Shown: positions 53,149 through 64,000 of the stretch, piece after piece
Layout of the letters: each line of letters begins with the position of its first letter
How positions within the stretch are numbered: the stretch's first letter is position 1
DNA from: Linnemannia hyalina
Taxonomy: Eukaryota; Mortierellomycota; Mortierellomycetes; Mortierellales; Mortierellaceae
Direction of reading: 5' to 3'
Assembly: GCA_019671135.1 (NCBI GenBank)
Contig: JAHRHY010000005.1
Location: 496,001-560,000, forward strand
DNA: 64,000 nucleotides
The notes under the pieces: generated by a model
The model's database searches: none
Seen by the model: the letters and a program-made list of their open reading frames with translations, nothing else
Told to the model about the DNA's origin: nothing
Program-made: the position numbers and the translations under genes

Positions 53149-55540
53149 TTACTGGCAATCGTTCTTGTAAATACGAACATAATCGACGGCCATGGCACGA
53201 TCGAGGCCGTCCTCGGGACCCCAGGTCGGGTACCAATCGCCCTTTGCGGCATAGAACTCGTTGATGGCGTGGGGCGACTTGTCGCTCCAGGGTTTGCCCC
53301 CGACCCCGTCGGGGAAGTATCCTGCCGTTCCTGCTACCGCCACATTCATGATCTGTTTTTTTTTTGTAGGGGACAGATCAAGAAAAAATGAAGAAGGGGA
53401 GGAAGGGTTGTTAGAGAGAGAAAGAGTGTGTGGGTAAAGTCAAATGTTCCAGCGGAGGGAATGAAAACAACAAGGACGAAAACGTACGAGGTAGAATTCC
53501 TGATCAAAGGGCGCGGCATTCGAATTTTCCCAAAGGTTCTCGACCCAAGGAGGGAACTTGCCCTTTTCGAACATGTTGTTAAAAGGGACATCGAGCAATA
53601 CGACGCCGTCGACAAAGGTCTTGATCCCCTGGGGGGTCCAGTCGAGTGTGAAGATGTGGAAATCGTCTGCGAATGTTTTGCCGGCGGGGAGGGCGTATTC
53701 TGCGTGTGTCATTTGGAACCTGTTGAACTCGTATGATGGTCCTAAGGTAGATATAATCATTTACGAGAGAAAGAGAAGGACATTGTGTTGGCATTGGTTA
53801 CGAGAACAAGCTGAGCATGTCAAGAAAAACACGACGCGTATTGATTAAATTATCAAAGGGCGCGAAAAGACTTACCCCAGTGCAGAGTAGAGGCGACCTT
53901 GTCGTAGCCTCCTCCGGGGTACTCGGGTCCGTTACCGCGGGATTCGACCAGATCGATTTCTCCACTTGCGGGCCAGTTTCCGTACTGGTAGTGTGCTGGC
54001 AACATCCAAATCGCCTATATCAATCACCCAGAGGTTCAACATAAATATACAGTAAAGAATACGAAGTTAGTATGAACCATCATCTTTCCAAAGATTCTTG
54101 GAACGTGGGCTCGCTCAAAAGGGAGGCGGGATACACAGAAGAAAAAGACACGCAGAAAAACAAGGAGAGGGATAACTTACAGGCCAGATCCATTTGCCCT
54201 TGGGCATCTTGGCTCGAATTTCAACCTTTCCAAACCGGAACTTGAAGCTGTTGACAGACCTCACCAAACCGGACTGGACGGGGTTGAGGATATTACCACC
54301 AGCACCCGCGATACGGAAACATCCATAGTCATAGTTGCCGGTACACTGAGTTCCTGGATCAGACCCCCAGACGTCCATTTTCCCGCCGTTGTAGAGGGCG
54401 TCGGCGCCGATGCGATATTCGGTCAATGTTGGGCGGATGTAGAAGATTCCGTCGCGGACGAATGTGTTTGTGCGGTTGTTGAGGTAAGCCTGGACCTCGA
54501 AGTTTCTGTGTTCAGGGGGAGAATGGTGTCAGAGAAGGAGAGGGACGCATGAATGGGAGAGACAGAAGAGCGTATGTGAGTTGCTTATGTGATTGCGTAT
54601 GAAGGGTGAAGTGCTCGAATGGAATGGGTGGATGGACTTACCCGCCTCCGGTCAGGGTGATATCGTGCTATTGATTGATAAGTAGAACGTGTTCAGAAGA
54701 AGGGATTAATTCTATGTGGCTGTGAGACTGGAACACAAAGCGCTTTCAAGCAGCATCAGTGCAAAGCAGTGCAAAAGCAGTACAAAGAGCAAGGAAAGGA
54801 GAGAAAGGAAAGGAGACGCAGAGGCACACGCACAACACCAAAATTTATCCGCGCCTACCGTCTCCCACTCCTCACAAAGCACAGGCACACAGCGCACAGG
54901 ACACAAGACATCCAAACTCAAAACGGTCAGGGTCACAACATTCCATTAACACACACACACGCACACACACGTACGCCCTTTCCTCCTCTCCTTCATTCTC
55001 GCATGAAACAAACAAAAAACTTACCTTCCAAACGGAACTGTCGAGCTTGTCAAACTCATCCGAAAATATCAGACACCGATCCGCAATCCCAGCACTCGCT
55101 CCTCGCATGTCCTCATCCTTTTCTGTATTCTCTCCATCACGAATCATAAAATCTGTCTGCTGCTGCTGCTGCTGCTGCTGTTGACCATATTCAATTCGTG
55201 CTGCGCCCTCAGGCTTATAGTCGACGCCAATCATCTTGTGCAGTTGCTCGCCTCCAATAGACGAGCTTATATCAAGCGTGGCATGGAAGCTGCTATGGTC
55301 GCCTAGACCAATCTCGCCGTTGATATCGACATGGCCGCCCTCATGGTGTTGCTGTTGTCGTTGCTGTTGTGTTTGTTGTCCTTGTGCCTCGTTTCGCGGG
55401 TGTTGTTGTTGGTGCTTGTCGGCGGGGGTGGTTTGCTTTGCAAGGGCGGTGGACGTTGTTATTGAGAGGACGACGACGACTCCCAATGCTAGGAGGATCG
55501 CTCCATGGGGCTTGCTTAGGCGATGGGGCGAGATCTTCAT
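53149..55540 (-). CDS. Glycoside hydrolase family 16 beta-glucanase-like protein, secreted or membrane-anchored
   Basis: About six exons encode roughly 490 residues. The start at 55540 (MKISPHRLSKPHGAILLALG) has a basic stretch and a single hydrophobic segment to about residue 35: a signal peptide or a type II anchor. A hydrophilic Gln-rich linker to about residue 135 follows. The GH16 fold begins at CLIFSDEFDKLDSSVWK and continues with NFEVQAYLNNRTNTFVRDG. Later come FRFGKVEIRAKMPKGKWIWP and AIWMLPAHYQYGNWP, then the catalytic motif GEIDLVES, with nucleophile and acid/base Glu both present. The last exon ends DRAMAVDYVRIYKNDCQ. This pattern (GNYDYGCFR, KPWSDKSPHA) is closest to endo-beta-1,3-glucanases and the animal beta-glucan-binding proteins derived from them. 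A role in cell-wall glucan turnover or cleavage of external glucan is inferred; catalysis is plausible because the Glu pair is intact. Confidence 0.9.
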
Positions 55541-57203
55541 GGCGTTTTTTTTTTTTTGATGAGAATAAGAAATGGAAAATTGGCACTGAAAAATAAGAGA
55601 GAGAACAAGAAGAAGAGGACGAAGTAGAAGTAGAAATAGAAGATGAAAGGGAAAAAAAAGAAGCGAGCAGCGAAAAAGATAAAGAAGATAAAGAAGATAG
55701 AAAAGGAGAGAGGGAATTAAAAAAAAAAAAGTACGAGGATGAGAGGGAGGCATGGAAGCAATAACTCCTTCGTCTCGTACTATATCCTTCCTTGCCCCCG
55801 AACTAAGAAGGGTTTGTGTCCGAACGATGAATGATGGTCATACTTGTTCCTTTCCACTTCCGCCTCTGTCTCCTTCTTTTCTATTTCGTGTAGGTCCTTT
55901 CTCCACCTTTTTTTTTCCACATCCACGCCTGTGAGTATGCAGTGTAATGTGGCACCAATAACAAACAGATGAGCTCATTATCATGTTGCTTTTCTTCCCC
56001 CTTCCTTTGTTCTACCCATCTTCCGTCCTTCTCCCTTCTCTTTTTTTTTCTCCCTTGTACGCCCCAGCCGGTCGGGTACAATGGATACAAAACTTATGAT
56101 ACGGATGCACTTGGAATGCCCAAATACTGACAGCATACACGAAAGAACGAAAGAGGGCAAAAAAAAATGGTAGCACTGTCAACACGCACACAATCAACCA
56201 ATTAACCAATTAACCAACCAACCCAACCTTCTTCGCAAGCGCACCAATTCCCCCCTTTCTCTCTCTTTCTCCTTGATCTCGTCGCCTTTTTCTCGTTTCT
56301 TTCTTCCTTCCTCCCTTCCTTCGTCTTGCCCAGCCTCGACCTCCTTTCTCCTTACTTCTCTCGCGTCACGCCTAGTCTCGTTACGCCTCGTCATGTCTCT
56401 TCGAAACCCCAGTTTAGCGAAACCTTTTTTTTTTTTTTGTTGGGCCAGAACACAACGAAGGTTGAGGGGAGAGGGGTACGAGGGGAAGGACCAGAAACCA
56501 AACTTACGATTCGTTTGGATAATGAGGGTTGGGTTTGAGGGGGCAAGTTAAAGGAAAGAGAGAGAGAGAGAGACAGGGCCGAAGAGAGACAGAGCGAGAA
56601 TAGTGAGAATAGAAGCCGAAGGGAGAAAGAGTGAGAATAGAAGTCGAAAGGAGACAGAGTGAGAGTAGAAGCCCAAGGGGGACAGACTCTTGGATGAATA
56701 TCACCTATGAAAGAATTGGACCCTGCACATCACTACCTCATACATTCATTGCACACACACATGCAAACATACATTCACACATACATAGTAAACAAAACGA
56801 AGGAGAAGGAGAGAAAGAAAATCCACATCCCTTCATTTACTCCCTCCCTTGCCGCGACCCCTCTCCTTCTCCTTCAACCTTAGTTTGTTCGTCCGGCGAA
56901 AAGGAAGAAGGGAAGGAGTGATAGGATGCACACGCAATGGCGAGTTATGCGTGAGCTGTAGGGAGTACGTGGATAGTGAAACAGGCGCATGTTGAAAATT
57001 CATTCCTCCTCCATCCCCTTTCACCGAGATATATGGGAATCGGTCATGCCCAGATTCCTACCGAAATGGCGGGTGGATTTTCATAGTTATGCTGTTTTGC
57101 AAATACCAAATTTCGGTGTTATCAATAGGAAACGAGTAAATCGCAGGACTAAGGAAAAAGAGGACATCCAATGATTGGCATAACGTCGTATAGTATGCTA
57201 GTC
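55541..57203. other. Intergenic: GH16 promoter and SCC2 3' region
   Basis: A 1.66-kb gap. 55545-55740 is A/G-rich on the plus strand, so the GH16 sense leader is CT-rich. T runs lie near 55910, 56040 and 56425. A repeated GA-rich stretch with GAGAATAGAAGxCGAA units lies at about 56595-56670. CA-rich sequence follows near 56750. Open frames here are low complexity and I see no gene. Confidence 0.6.
56595..56672. repeat. Short tandem repeat of about 35 bp
   Basis: Two to three diverged copies of a unit like GTGAGAATAGAAGCCGAAGG followed by GAGA(A/C)AGA, starting near 56602, 56630 and 56658. Confidence 0.6.
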
Positions 57204-60200
57204 TCATGCGTTTTCGCCAGTGTAATCATCATCACCCTCACTGCTCTCCGCATCCTCGTCGTCCTCCTCCTCTCCCTCTTCCGCGTCGGCTTCGTCGCCT
57301 TCTCCTTCCTCGTCCCTCCTATCCTGCATTTGTTGCTGCACTCCATTTGGGCGACTACTGCGCGAAGCGTGTGGTCCGGAGAATCCTTGACCATGACCGT
57401 GACCATGGCGATGATGATGATGTCCTTTGGCGCTCTCCTTCTCGTCATCCCTCATATGCTGCACAGACTCCGCCTCAATCAGCTCCAGAAAGTGCCCAAG
57501 CTGGTTCCTCGCCATATCTTCTGCGTTGCTTTTGGTGCTCCTAGGATCGCAAATAGTATCGACCTGATCTGCGCTCCACTGCCAGTGGATCCTCGCCACA
57601 GTTCCCGTAGGTCGCAACACGGGCTTTTCCTTGTGAGTCGCATGCGACAAAGGCTGGAACTGGTGGCATTTGAACTCACTGATGTCGTAGATCCGCTTCA
57701 GGCATGTCTTGAGAAGAATCGCCGCCTCGACCGCAACACTTGCCCTGGCCATCACTCTCATTGGAAGAACAGGTTCAAGACTATTATCATGATGATCTTC
57801 TCCACCAGACTCGGATACCACTGAATCATCACCCCCTAGACCCACAACGTTCTGCGCGTTCGCCTTCTTCGACTTGGACTTGGGTTTGATAACAGTACTC
57901 GTGGTCTGGTTAGCAACCTTCTTGCCGCGCTTTGGTGTCTTGTCGTTCGACGTTTTCGCCATCGAATCATTATCAGAGACCGAAGCTCTCGATCTCGACG
58001 ACATTTCTGTCAAGCTGTGCAGCAAAGTCATGCCAGACCCAGCAATGATCCTGTTCAAGTAAAAGATCACCAACAACACCTCCTCCATAGTCCTATAGTC
58101 CAGGTACGCGAGGTTTTCAGCAATGAATCGCACATAGGTGCCCTCAACCTACATGACCCATAATGGAACGTAAAATAGAGTTAACGATAGAAGTCGTCAC
58201 TACAAGAGCTCTTAATGCACCATAAAGCAAGCAATGACGGCAGTGACAAAACAAGGTTACCTCGACTTCGGGTGATGTCAAATCAACCTCCAGCACCTTG
58301 ACAAGTCCAGACAGTAACGTGTTTCTGGGCTGCCGCTTGTCGCTCACCAGATTGTACATGTGGCAAATCATTGCCACCGACTGGCCCGTCTCTGCAATCA
58401 GCTTGTATCCTACATATGCAAATGTGTTTCTCCTATTAGTGTGATTGCACATAGCCCATAGCATCAAACCGCAGTGCATATTGACAAGCGAAATCTCCCA
58501 TACCATGGACATCAGCTTTTGATCCGCGCAGACTCGTCTGGTACGTGTAGACAGTGCGGATACACTCCATGCTCTTGGCGTAGATTAGTGACGCGTGTTT
58601 CTGGTGCAGGTCCTTATGGATCCTGAGAACACGCGAACAAATGGTGGCGTCATCGCTTGTTTCCAGTGCCATAATGACTGGCATACAAAGCATCGGGTGG
58701 ACCAAAGCTTGGAGAGTGACCTGGGTTATCACATCGATTGCATTCACCTGCAGAGTCTCGTCCGCCACCAACGCGCACTTTAGGATCTGGCCCAGATACC
58801 GCTGCATAATAGAGCTCCCGATACCCGCCTCAAGATGATCCTCTGCTTTGGCGACAAGGCTGTATCCAGTTCCTTTGCCCTGCTCAGACGTCGGCGTTGT
58901 CTGGATCTTGAGGAGAAAGCCCGTGTAAATCTGCAACAACTCTGTCTGGAGCGAAAACTCATGTCCAGCAAAGACAGAGTCCATGATCTTCACACTCCTT
59001 GACGAATTCATCAGTATCGGAAACGACATGAACACATGGCCTAGTAGTAATATACCACGCGTCATACGTTAGTGGATGGCGACTAGCCCAGCGCAACATG
59101 CCGTATGTAAGATGAAATGAGCACTCGACTTACCCAGGCTTTGAAGCGCGCTTTGCTGCAGGGCCAATGAGTATTGGTGAACACAGAGCGACGAAAGAAT
59201 GACAAACACGTATTCCTGCGGTGAGGGTTGCATCTTGGCCTTGAGCTCCACCAAATGGCCATCCTCTGGGTGGTCCTTGATGGCCCTCTCGAAATCATAG
59301 TGCTTGCAAAGCAATCCAACGATAGTCATCAGTCGCCGGGTTTTGTTGTCCTGGATTACAGTGCCGGCTCGGAGTTTATGAACGTCGGCGCTGAGGAGAT
59401 CGATACACGTCTGGAAGAACTTGCACAAACGGGCAGAGTGAAGGGTCAAGGTCCGCACGGTCAGGCAAAGGACATGGACCGCTTCTGGGAGCAAAACCAC
59501 AGGGCACTTTGCTACAAGGGCCAAAGAGAGCCTTTCAGCCATCTGGGAGTCGTTTGGAGTCATGTCCTTCACAACTGGAATAGCGTCCTGGAAGATTCGA
59601 AGGACAAACATGGTGATCTTCCAGTCCTCAGAGGTCGACGAGCAGTGGAGATACACCAAAAGGGAGCTGAGATGTTTCGCCTCGATGAGCCGTGGTTCCG
59701 CCTTGATAAATGTATGGAGAGTGTGTACAGCCGAAGCCACCCGTGACTTGGGTGCATCCTCGTCCTGTAATGTTTGGATCAAGTCAACGAGACAGTCGAC
59801 AATCACCGCACATGTCCTCGAAAATGCCTGCCGAGGGTCAGAAAGGTTATACTGGTCGGTCTTGCGTTCCTTGTTTAGCAGCCACTGGATAACAGAGCCA
59901 AATGCCTCCGCCTGCGGAATCGACAGTTTCCCAACCATGTCGATAAGAGTCCTGGAGCGCTTTGAGATATCGCGCCTCTGAGAGGGAGTTACCGGTGCGA
60001 TATGATTTGTTCCGTCAGCGTGATCTCCATGGCTTTCATGTGAAACGCCAGTTGCGTTGACAAAGGGACTAAACCACACCTCGCTCACGCTCTTGATCGC
60101 TAGATCTTTGACTGTGTGCTCGTCGTCGTACACTCGGAGAAGGAGTTTCTGCGAAATGTCGTTGCACATATCTGGATCTTCTGCCTTGTGAAACATGTCC

Positions 60201-63200
60201 TTCAATAACCGGAGGACTCTCTTGCGCACGTTCAATCCGGTATCCTAAATGCCAAGGAGTCAATTCGCATGTTAAGGATTTGATTGAGCCGCGATGATTT
60301 CCGCGTACTCAATGAAGATCAGTATGAATAATAGCCTTACCGAGATTCTGTCGCTCACGATGTCATAATAAGCTTTACGGATAGTCGCGTCCTGAAGCAT
60401 GTACTTGCCCACCAGCTCGAGAGCAGCATCGCGGACAGAGGGGCTCTGGTCTTGGAGGCGGAGTGCAATCGTCCTGCGCACGTTCAGCTGTGACAGCACT
60501 GCATAGTCACCTGTCACAATGAGCGAGAGAGCCCTCAGCGATTTGGCGCGTAGTGTGATGGCTCCTCCTTCCAGCGCCCTTAGAATACGCGACAACATCA
60601 TGTCGAATGATAGAAACAACTGCTGGCGCGATGTGAGGTACCCCCCACTTTGTTTGACCGATTTCCTAGCCAAAGGAAGTACGGATCTTGGGTGCGGCTC
60701 TTGACTGTTGAAGAGTTTCCAAAGCTTGAGCGTCTCAATCGCCAGTGCGTTCCATTGGTCCTCGCCCCAGGTGCGGCCATCGTACTCCTTAGTCGTTGCG
60801 GAGCAAATGACGGCAATCCACTGCCCGATCCAAGTGTTTTTGGCTGCCCTGATAGCGGTGTCATTCAACTCGTTCGACCCCAAGTACTCTATCACATTGT
60901 CGTAATTCGCCTGCAAATACGACAAATCGGTCATTGCGGTGTTGATAGAAAGATCTCCGTAAAAAGGCTGCTGTTCGTCGTTGGATGATGCCTTTGCTTG
61001 CTCTGAAGCATCGACTGTAATCCGGTTCGAGATTGTTTTTATCCTAGCCGCAATCAGGCCCAATGTATCGACAGCCATCGTCCTTGCAGCAAAGTCTGCT
61101 TTTGTATCGTCGATATATCGCGCCTACATTGCAAAGAATACTAGGATTAGGGAACAGCGCACAAGCACGATTTCGTGGTATACGACGCGATGAGTTGATG
61201 TGTACAATGTTTACCATGGCTGTGCTGAAGATCAAGAGATAGAGCTCTGCACTGGGCCATTCAGGGTGTCCGAGAACCGTGAGTAGATCCGTCACCAGAG
61301 TATCAAGAACGGTTCTGTAATCGGCCTCCACTGATGACTTGGTACCCTTCATAGATCTAGACAGCAACACGTTGAAGATGTACCCCACGCTCGCCTTGGC
61401 ACCTTCTATGATCCTCTTCACATCGTCCAACAGCTAGGTGGCACAGATGATGGAAACAGGTTAGACTTTTGATTACACTCAGAACAACATATGCATGAGC
61501 AACTATGCATCCCATACCTTCCGAGATTCGATCTTCTGAGTAGAAGGATGAAGATGTAAAAAGTCTGCTGGCGGTTCGACAACGAGAGGACTCTCCGAAC
61601 ATGTCTGGACCAACTGCATGAGCAAGGCCGAGGAAGTATGGATCTTTGAGCCGTCGATAAGTCTGTAACCCTTGATCACTTTCTTCCCGTGTGGCAACTT
61701 GATGAGCAACGACAGGATTTCCTCCAGAATCCATGTCCTTTGCTTCGAATGCTTGGCAAAGACCTATAAAGAGACGGATGTCTTTCACTGTTAGAAATCA
61801 TAGCCAGTGAGCTTTGCGCTTTGAGAGCATGCAGCGGTGAAACACTTTCAAAACTCACCATGCACAGTAAACTTGATCCCGACTGTTTGACAGACTCTGC
61901 TTCAGTCAGCCCCACCATCAACTCCGAGGATGTGTCGATAAAGAACAGGGCCAGCCCGATGTATACCCACTTAACGATAATGTCATCCGACACTTCTGTA
62001 CTGCCTGATCTGCGTAATCTCTCGGATATGTCGCAAGTCGTACCAACGATAGACAATACCCTCGATCTCAGGGCGGTGTTTCCGGAGATGGCCTTGAGGA
62101 TTCCAGACCCCTTGGACAGTCCGTTGTCATCCTTAGAGAACTCCAGCGCCGGCACTAGAAATTTCTCCACATGGGTCTTGAACACACTCAGAGATGCAAC
62201 CAGCAGCTCCTCTGGAAACAAGTGTTGCTGAAGTCCCCTTGCGTTCAGGATCGAGAGGCTCAGCACGACATGCTCCAAAGACAATGAGATCCTATCGAAC
62301 AAACGATCAACCACATTGAGGCGATCCTCCCCAGCGGTCGCAAACTCCTCCGAAAACAGGGATATCACATCGATGGCGTCAAATTCGTTCATGGCTGACT
62401 CGAGGTACTTCAAAAGCGTCGACAGGGTGTCGATTTGCACATCAATCAATAGTCCTTGCTTAGACAAATCCTGAACCGAACGATCAAGATGCTTCAGCTG
62501 AGATCCCGAAAGATGTTTCCTAGTGCCGTTATTTTCGTCCGCACTCTCGACTGACTCCAAGAACTCGCTCACAGTGTCTTCAAACTCTGATGTTGGATCT
62601 ATAACAAGAAACAACAAGAGTGTGAGTCGAGTTAATAAATATCCACCGCACCCTTAGTTCCTGCAAGACTGTAGATGGTAGATGGTAGATGGATCGTGTC
62701 CAGCGTTACTTACCCACTGGCACACAAGAGGGCGTCCTTGATGTGGCTGTTGCGAGCGTGGAATTTGTTGAAGAAGCTTGCGAAAAAGGTATCACCACTT
62801 CCAATAACACGCTCCTGTTGTTAGAAGGAGTGGCAGGTGGGTGTGTGGGCTCGAATCTGATGGGTGGCGCTGCAGGAGGAGCCCGTGACTTTAACTTTTT
62901 AGGAGCCCTTGCCCGGATGTCGAGCTCATCGTCTGTTGTATCCTGAGCCCCCCTCTTTTGTGAGGTCATCGTTGGTGGACTGACATCTCTCGCTTCCACG
63001 CTTCCTTGTCTGCCGTCCAGTGCCCTTGACGGCTGTTGCGGCCGAAGTGCTGTGTTTTGCTGACGCGAAACCGCGCTGTCTCGGAGCTCGAGGAGCGCAT
63101 CATAAGGGTCGAGTACGGGTAATTGATAATCGCCCTCGGGTTGGATAGTTGATGGTCGCGACATTGTGCAATGATCCAGGACTGTTTGTGACAGGCCAGA

Positions 63201-63985
63201 CAGAGGCTGGTCGTAGTTTGGTGTGAAAGGCACACTGCTCGATGTGATCTGCGTCGCTGACATGAACCGACTAGAATCAAAGTAATCATAATAATGTGGA
63301 TTAATTACTGAATGTTACATGGGGCCTGCGCTGCGTTCGTCCAATAGAGCGTTAGAGAACTTACATGTCGTCCACGTTTGCGTTCGAGATGATAGTTTTC
63401 AGGTACTCGGTTTGAAAGTTGAAGGCATGTTGTGTGAGACCTTGCTGAGCCAGCATGTTCTGGACCGTTGCATCTTTTGGTTGTAGAAGTCGGAAGTCAG
63501 AGAAGGCAATACTCAACGACGGCAAGTCGCGGAGAACTAGAGTTATTTGACATAAGAGAGTTGCATGGTGGTGAATATACAAATATGTAAAAATGAAAAT
63601 GGTGGCGTTGCACGTCTCTCATAACTTTGGACATACTTGACTCTGTTGACGTGATGGACGACAATGCACTGTACTGCACACCAGCCTTTGCATTCGTCGG
63701 CAGGTGACCGATGGCCGCAGGGGTATCGTCGATCAGCTGAGGTTGGCACTGCTGCTGTTGTTGCTGTTGTTGTTGTTGTTGTTGTTGTTGCTGCTGATAG
63801 TGTTGCTGGTGCTGTTGCTGCTGCTGTTGTACATAAAGTTGTTGTTGCTGATGCAGCTGTTGCTGTTGCAGAAGTTGAGGGTGTAGCTGATGGTGTTGAT
63901 GTTGTGTGTTCTGCATTGCGTAGGTGTGGGTATGGGGTGGAATGGGAGACTGGCCGGGGAGGTCGTTGCTGTTGTGTGCGGCCAT
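57204..63985 (-). CDS. SCC2: Cohesin loader SCC2/Mis4/NIPBL
   Basis: Scc2 with Scc4 loads cohesin onto chromosomes and stimulates its ATPase. About a dozen exons encode roughly 1,900 residues. The start at 63985 opens MAAHNSNDLPGQSPIPPHTH and a long Gln/His-rich stretch, followed by a Ser/Pro-rich unstructured part with KRGAQDTTDDELDIRARAPK. The HEAT-repeat body contains family landmarks. Examples are AKSLRALSLIVTGDYAVLSQ with SVRDAALELVGKYML, MNVRKRVLRLLKDMFHKAED followed by the VKDLAIKSVSEVWFSPF stretch, and the exon with LEVDLTSPEVEVTLFCHC. The C-terminal exon has the basic cluster KPKSKSKKANAQ, VAVEAAILLKTCLKRIYDIS and a very acidic tail, stop at 57204. The protein is longer than yeast Scc2 because of its low-complexity ends. 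The start lies 16 bp from the window edge, so its promoter is outside. Identification rests on the NIPBL-like pattern and is firm. Confidence 0.88.
63747..63870. repeat. CAG/CAA tract coding a poly-Gln run at the SCC2 N-terminus
   Basis: On the minus strand a nearly pure run of about 40 Gln codons with a few His, Tyr, Leu and Val, mixed CAA and CAG. It is in frame with the SCC2 start. Confidence 0.9.
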
Positions 63986-64000
63986 GATCGCTTGTTCGTG

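Noticed and set aside
55752..57170. Several 60-96 residue frames between the GH16 gene and SCC2
   Set aside because: Low-complexity, overlapping frames on both strands, with no splice-linked continuation or motif.

Overview
This window is nuclear DNA of a filamentous fungus, most likely an early-diverging, Mortierella-like member of the Mucoromycota. That placement is inferred from gene content, not from a database search. Nearly every gene is split by short GT...AG introns of about 50-150 nt. Glutamine runs encoded by CAA/CAG recur in several proteins. The gene set is fungal (CTK3, SEN1, Rds1-like, DUF5648 repeats, a Pex24-type membrane protein), yet it also holds an ELL elongation factor, which budding yeast lacks.

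Layout. Positions 1-5166 carry two minus-strand genes: a truncated ELL and the casein kinase 2 catalytic subunit. A divergent promoter (5167-5974) with a perfect CRE and a TATA box separates CK2 from MED14 (5975-11019, +). A C1-domain/Pex24-type membrane protein (11661-13329, +) and a PAP2 lipid phosphate phosphatase (13536-15375, -) lie tail to tail. A 52-residue putative secreted peptide and a tRNA-Gly(GCC) follow, then the SEN1 helicase (18140-25606, -).

Positions 25750-36000 are the accessory part. They hold a broken pogo/CENP-B-type transposon with about 75-bp inverted repeats, an Rds1-like ferritin-fold gene with a one-base frameshift, a decayed Tc1/mariner element, a 203-bp MITE with TA duplications, one copy of a repeat whose partner lies near the tRNA, and a secreted DUF5648 protein with a decamer array touching its start codon. 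A repeat made of short CCGC-N4-GCGG palindromes lies upstream of both SEN1 and TOR, in the same orientation relative to each gene.

Positions 36323-63985 return to core genes: full-length TOR kinase (+), an F-box/LRR protein (+), CTK3 (+, with a 1.08-kb intron), a GH16 glucanase-like protein (-) and the cohesin loader SCC2/NIPBL (-).

How the genes relate: ELL, CK2, MED14, SEN1 and CTK3 all act on RNA polymerase II transcription, SCC2 loads cohesin and TOR controls growth. The PAP2 enzyme is expected to make diacylglycerol beside a gene whose product carries a potential diacylglycerol-binding C1 domain. There are no bacterial operons, CRISPR arrays or viral genes.
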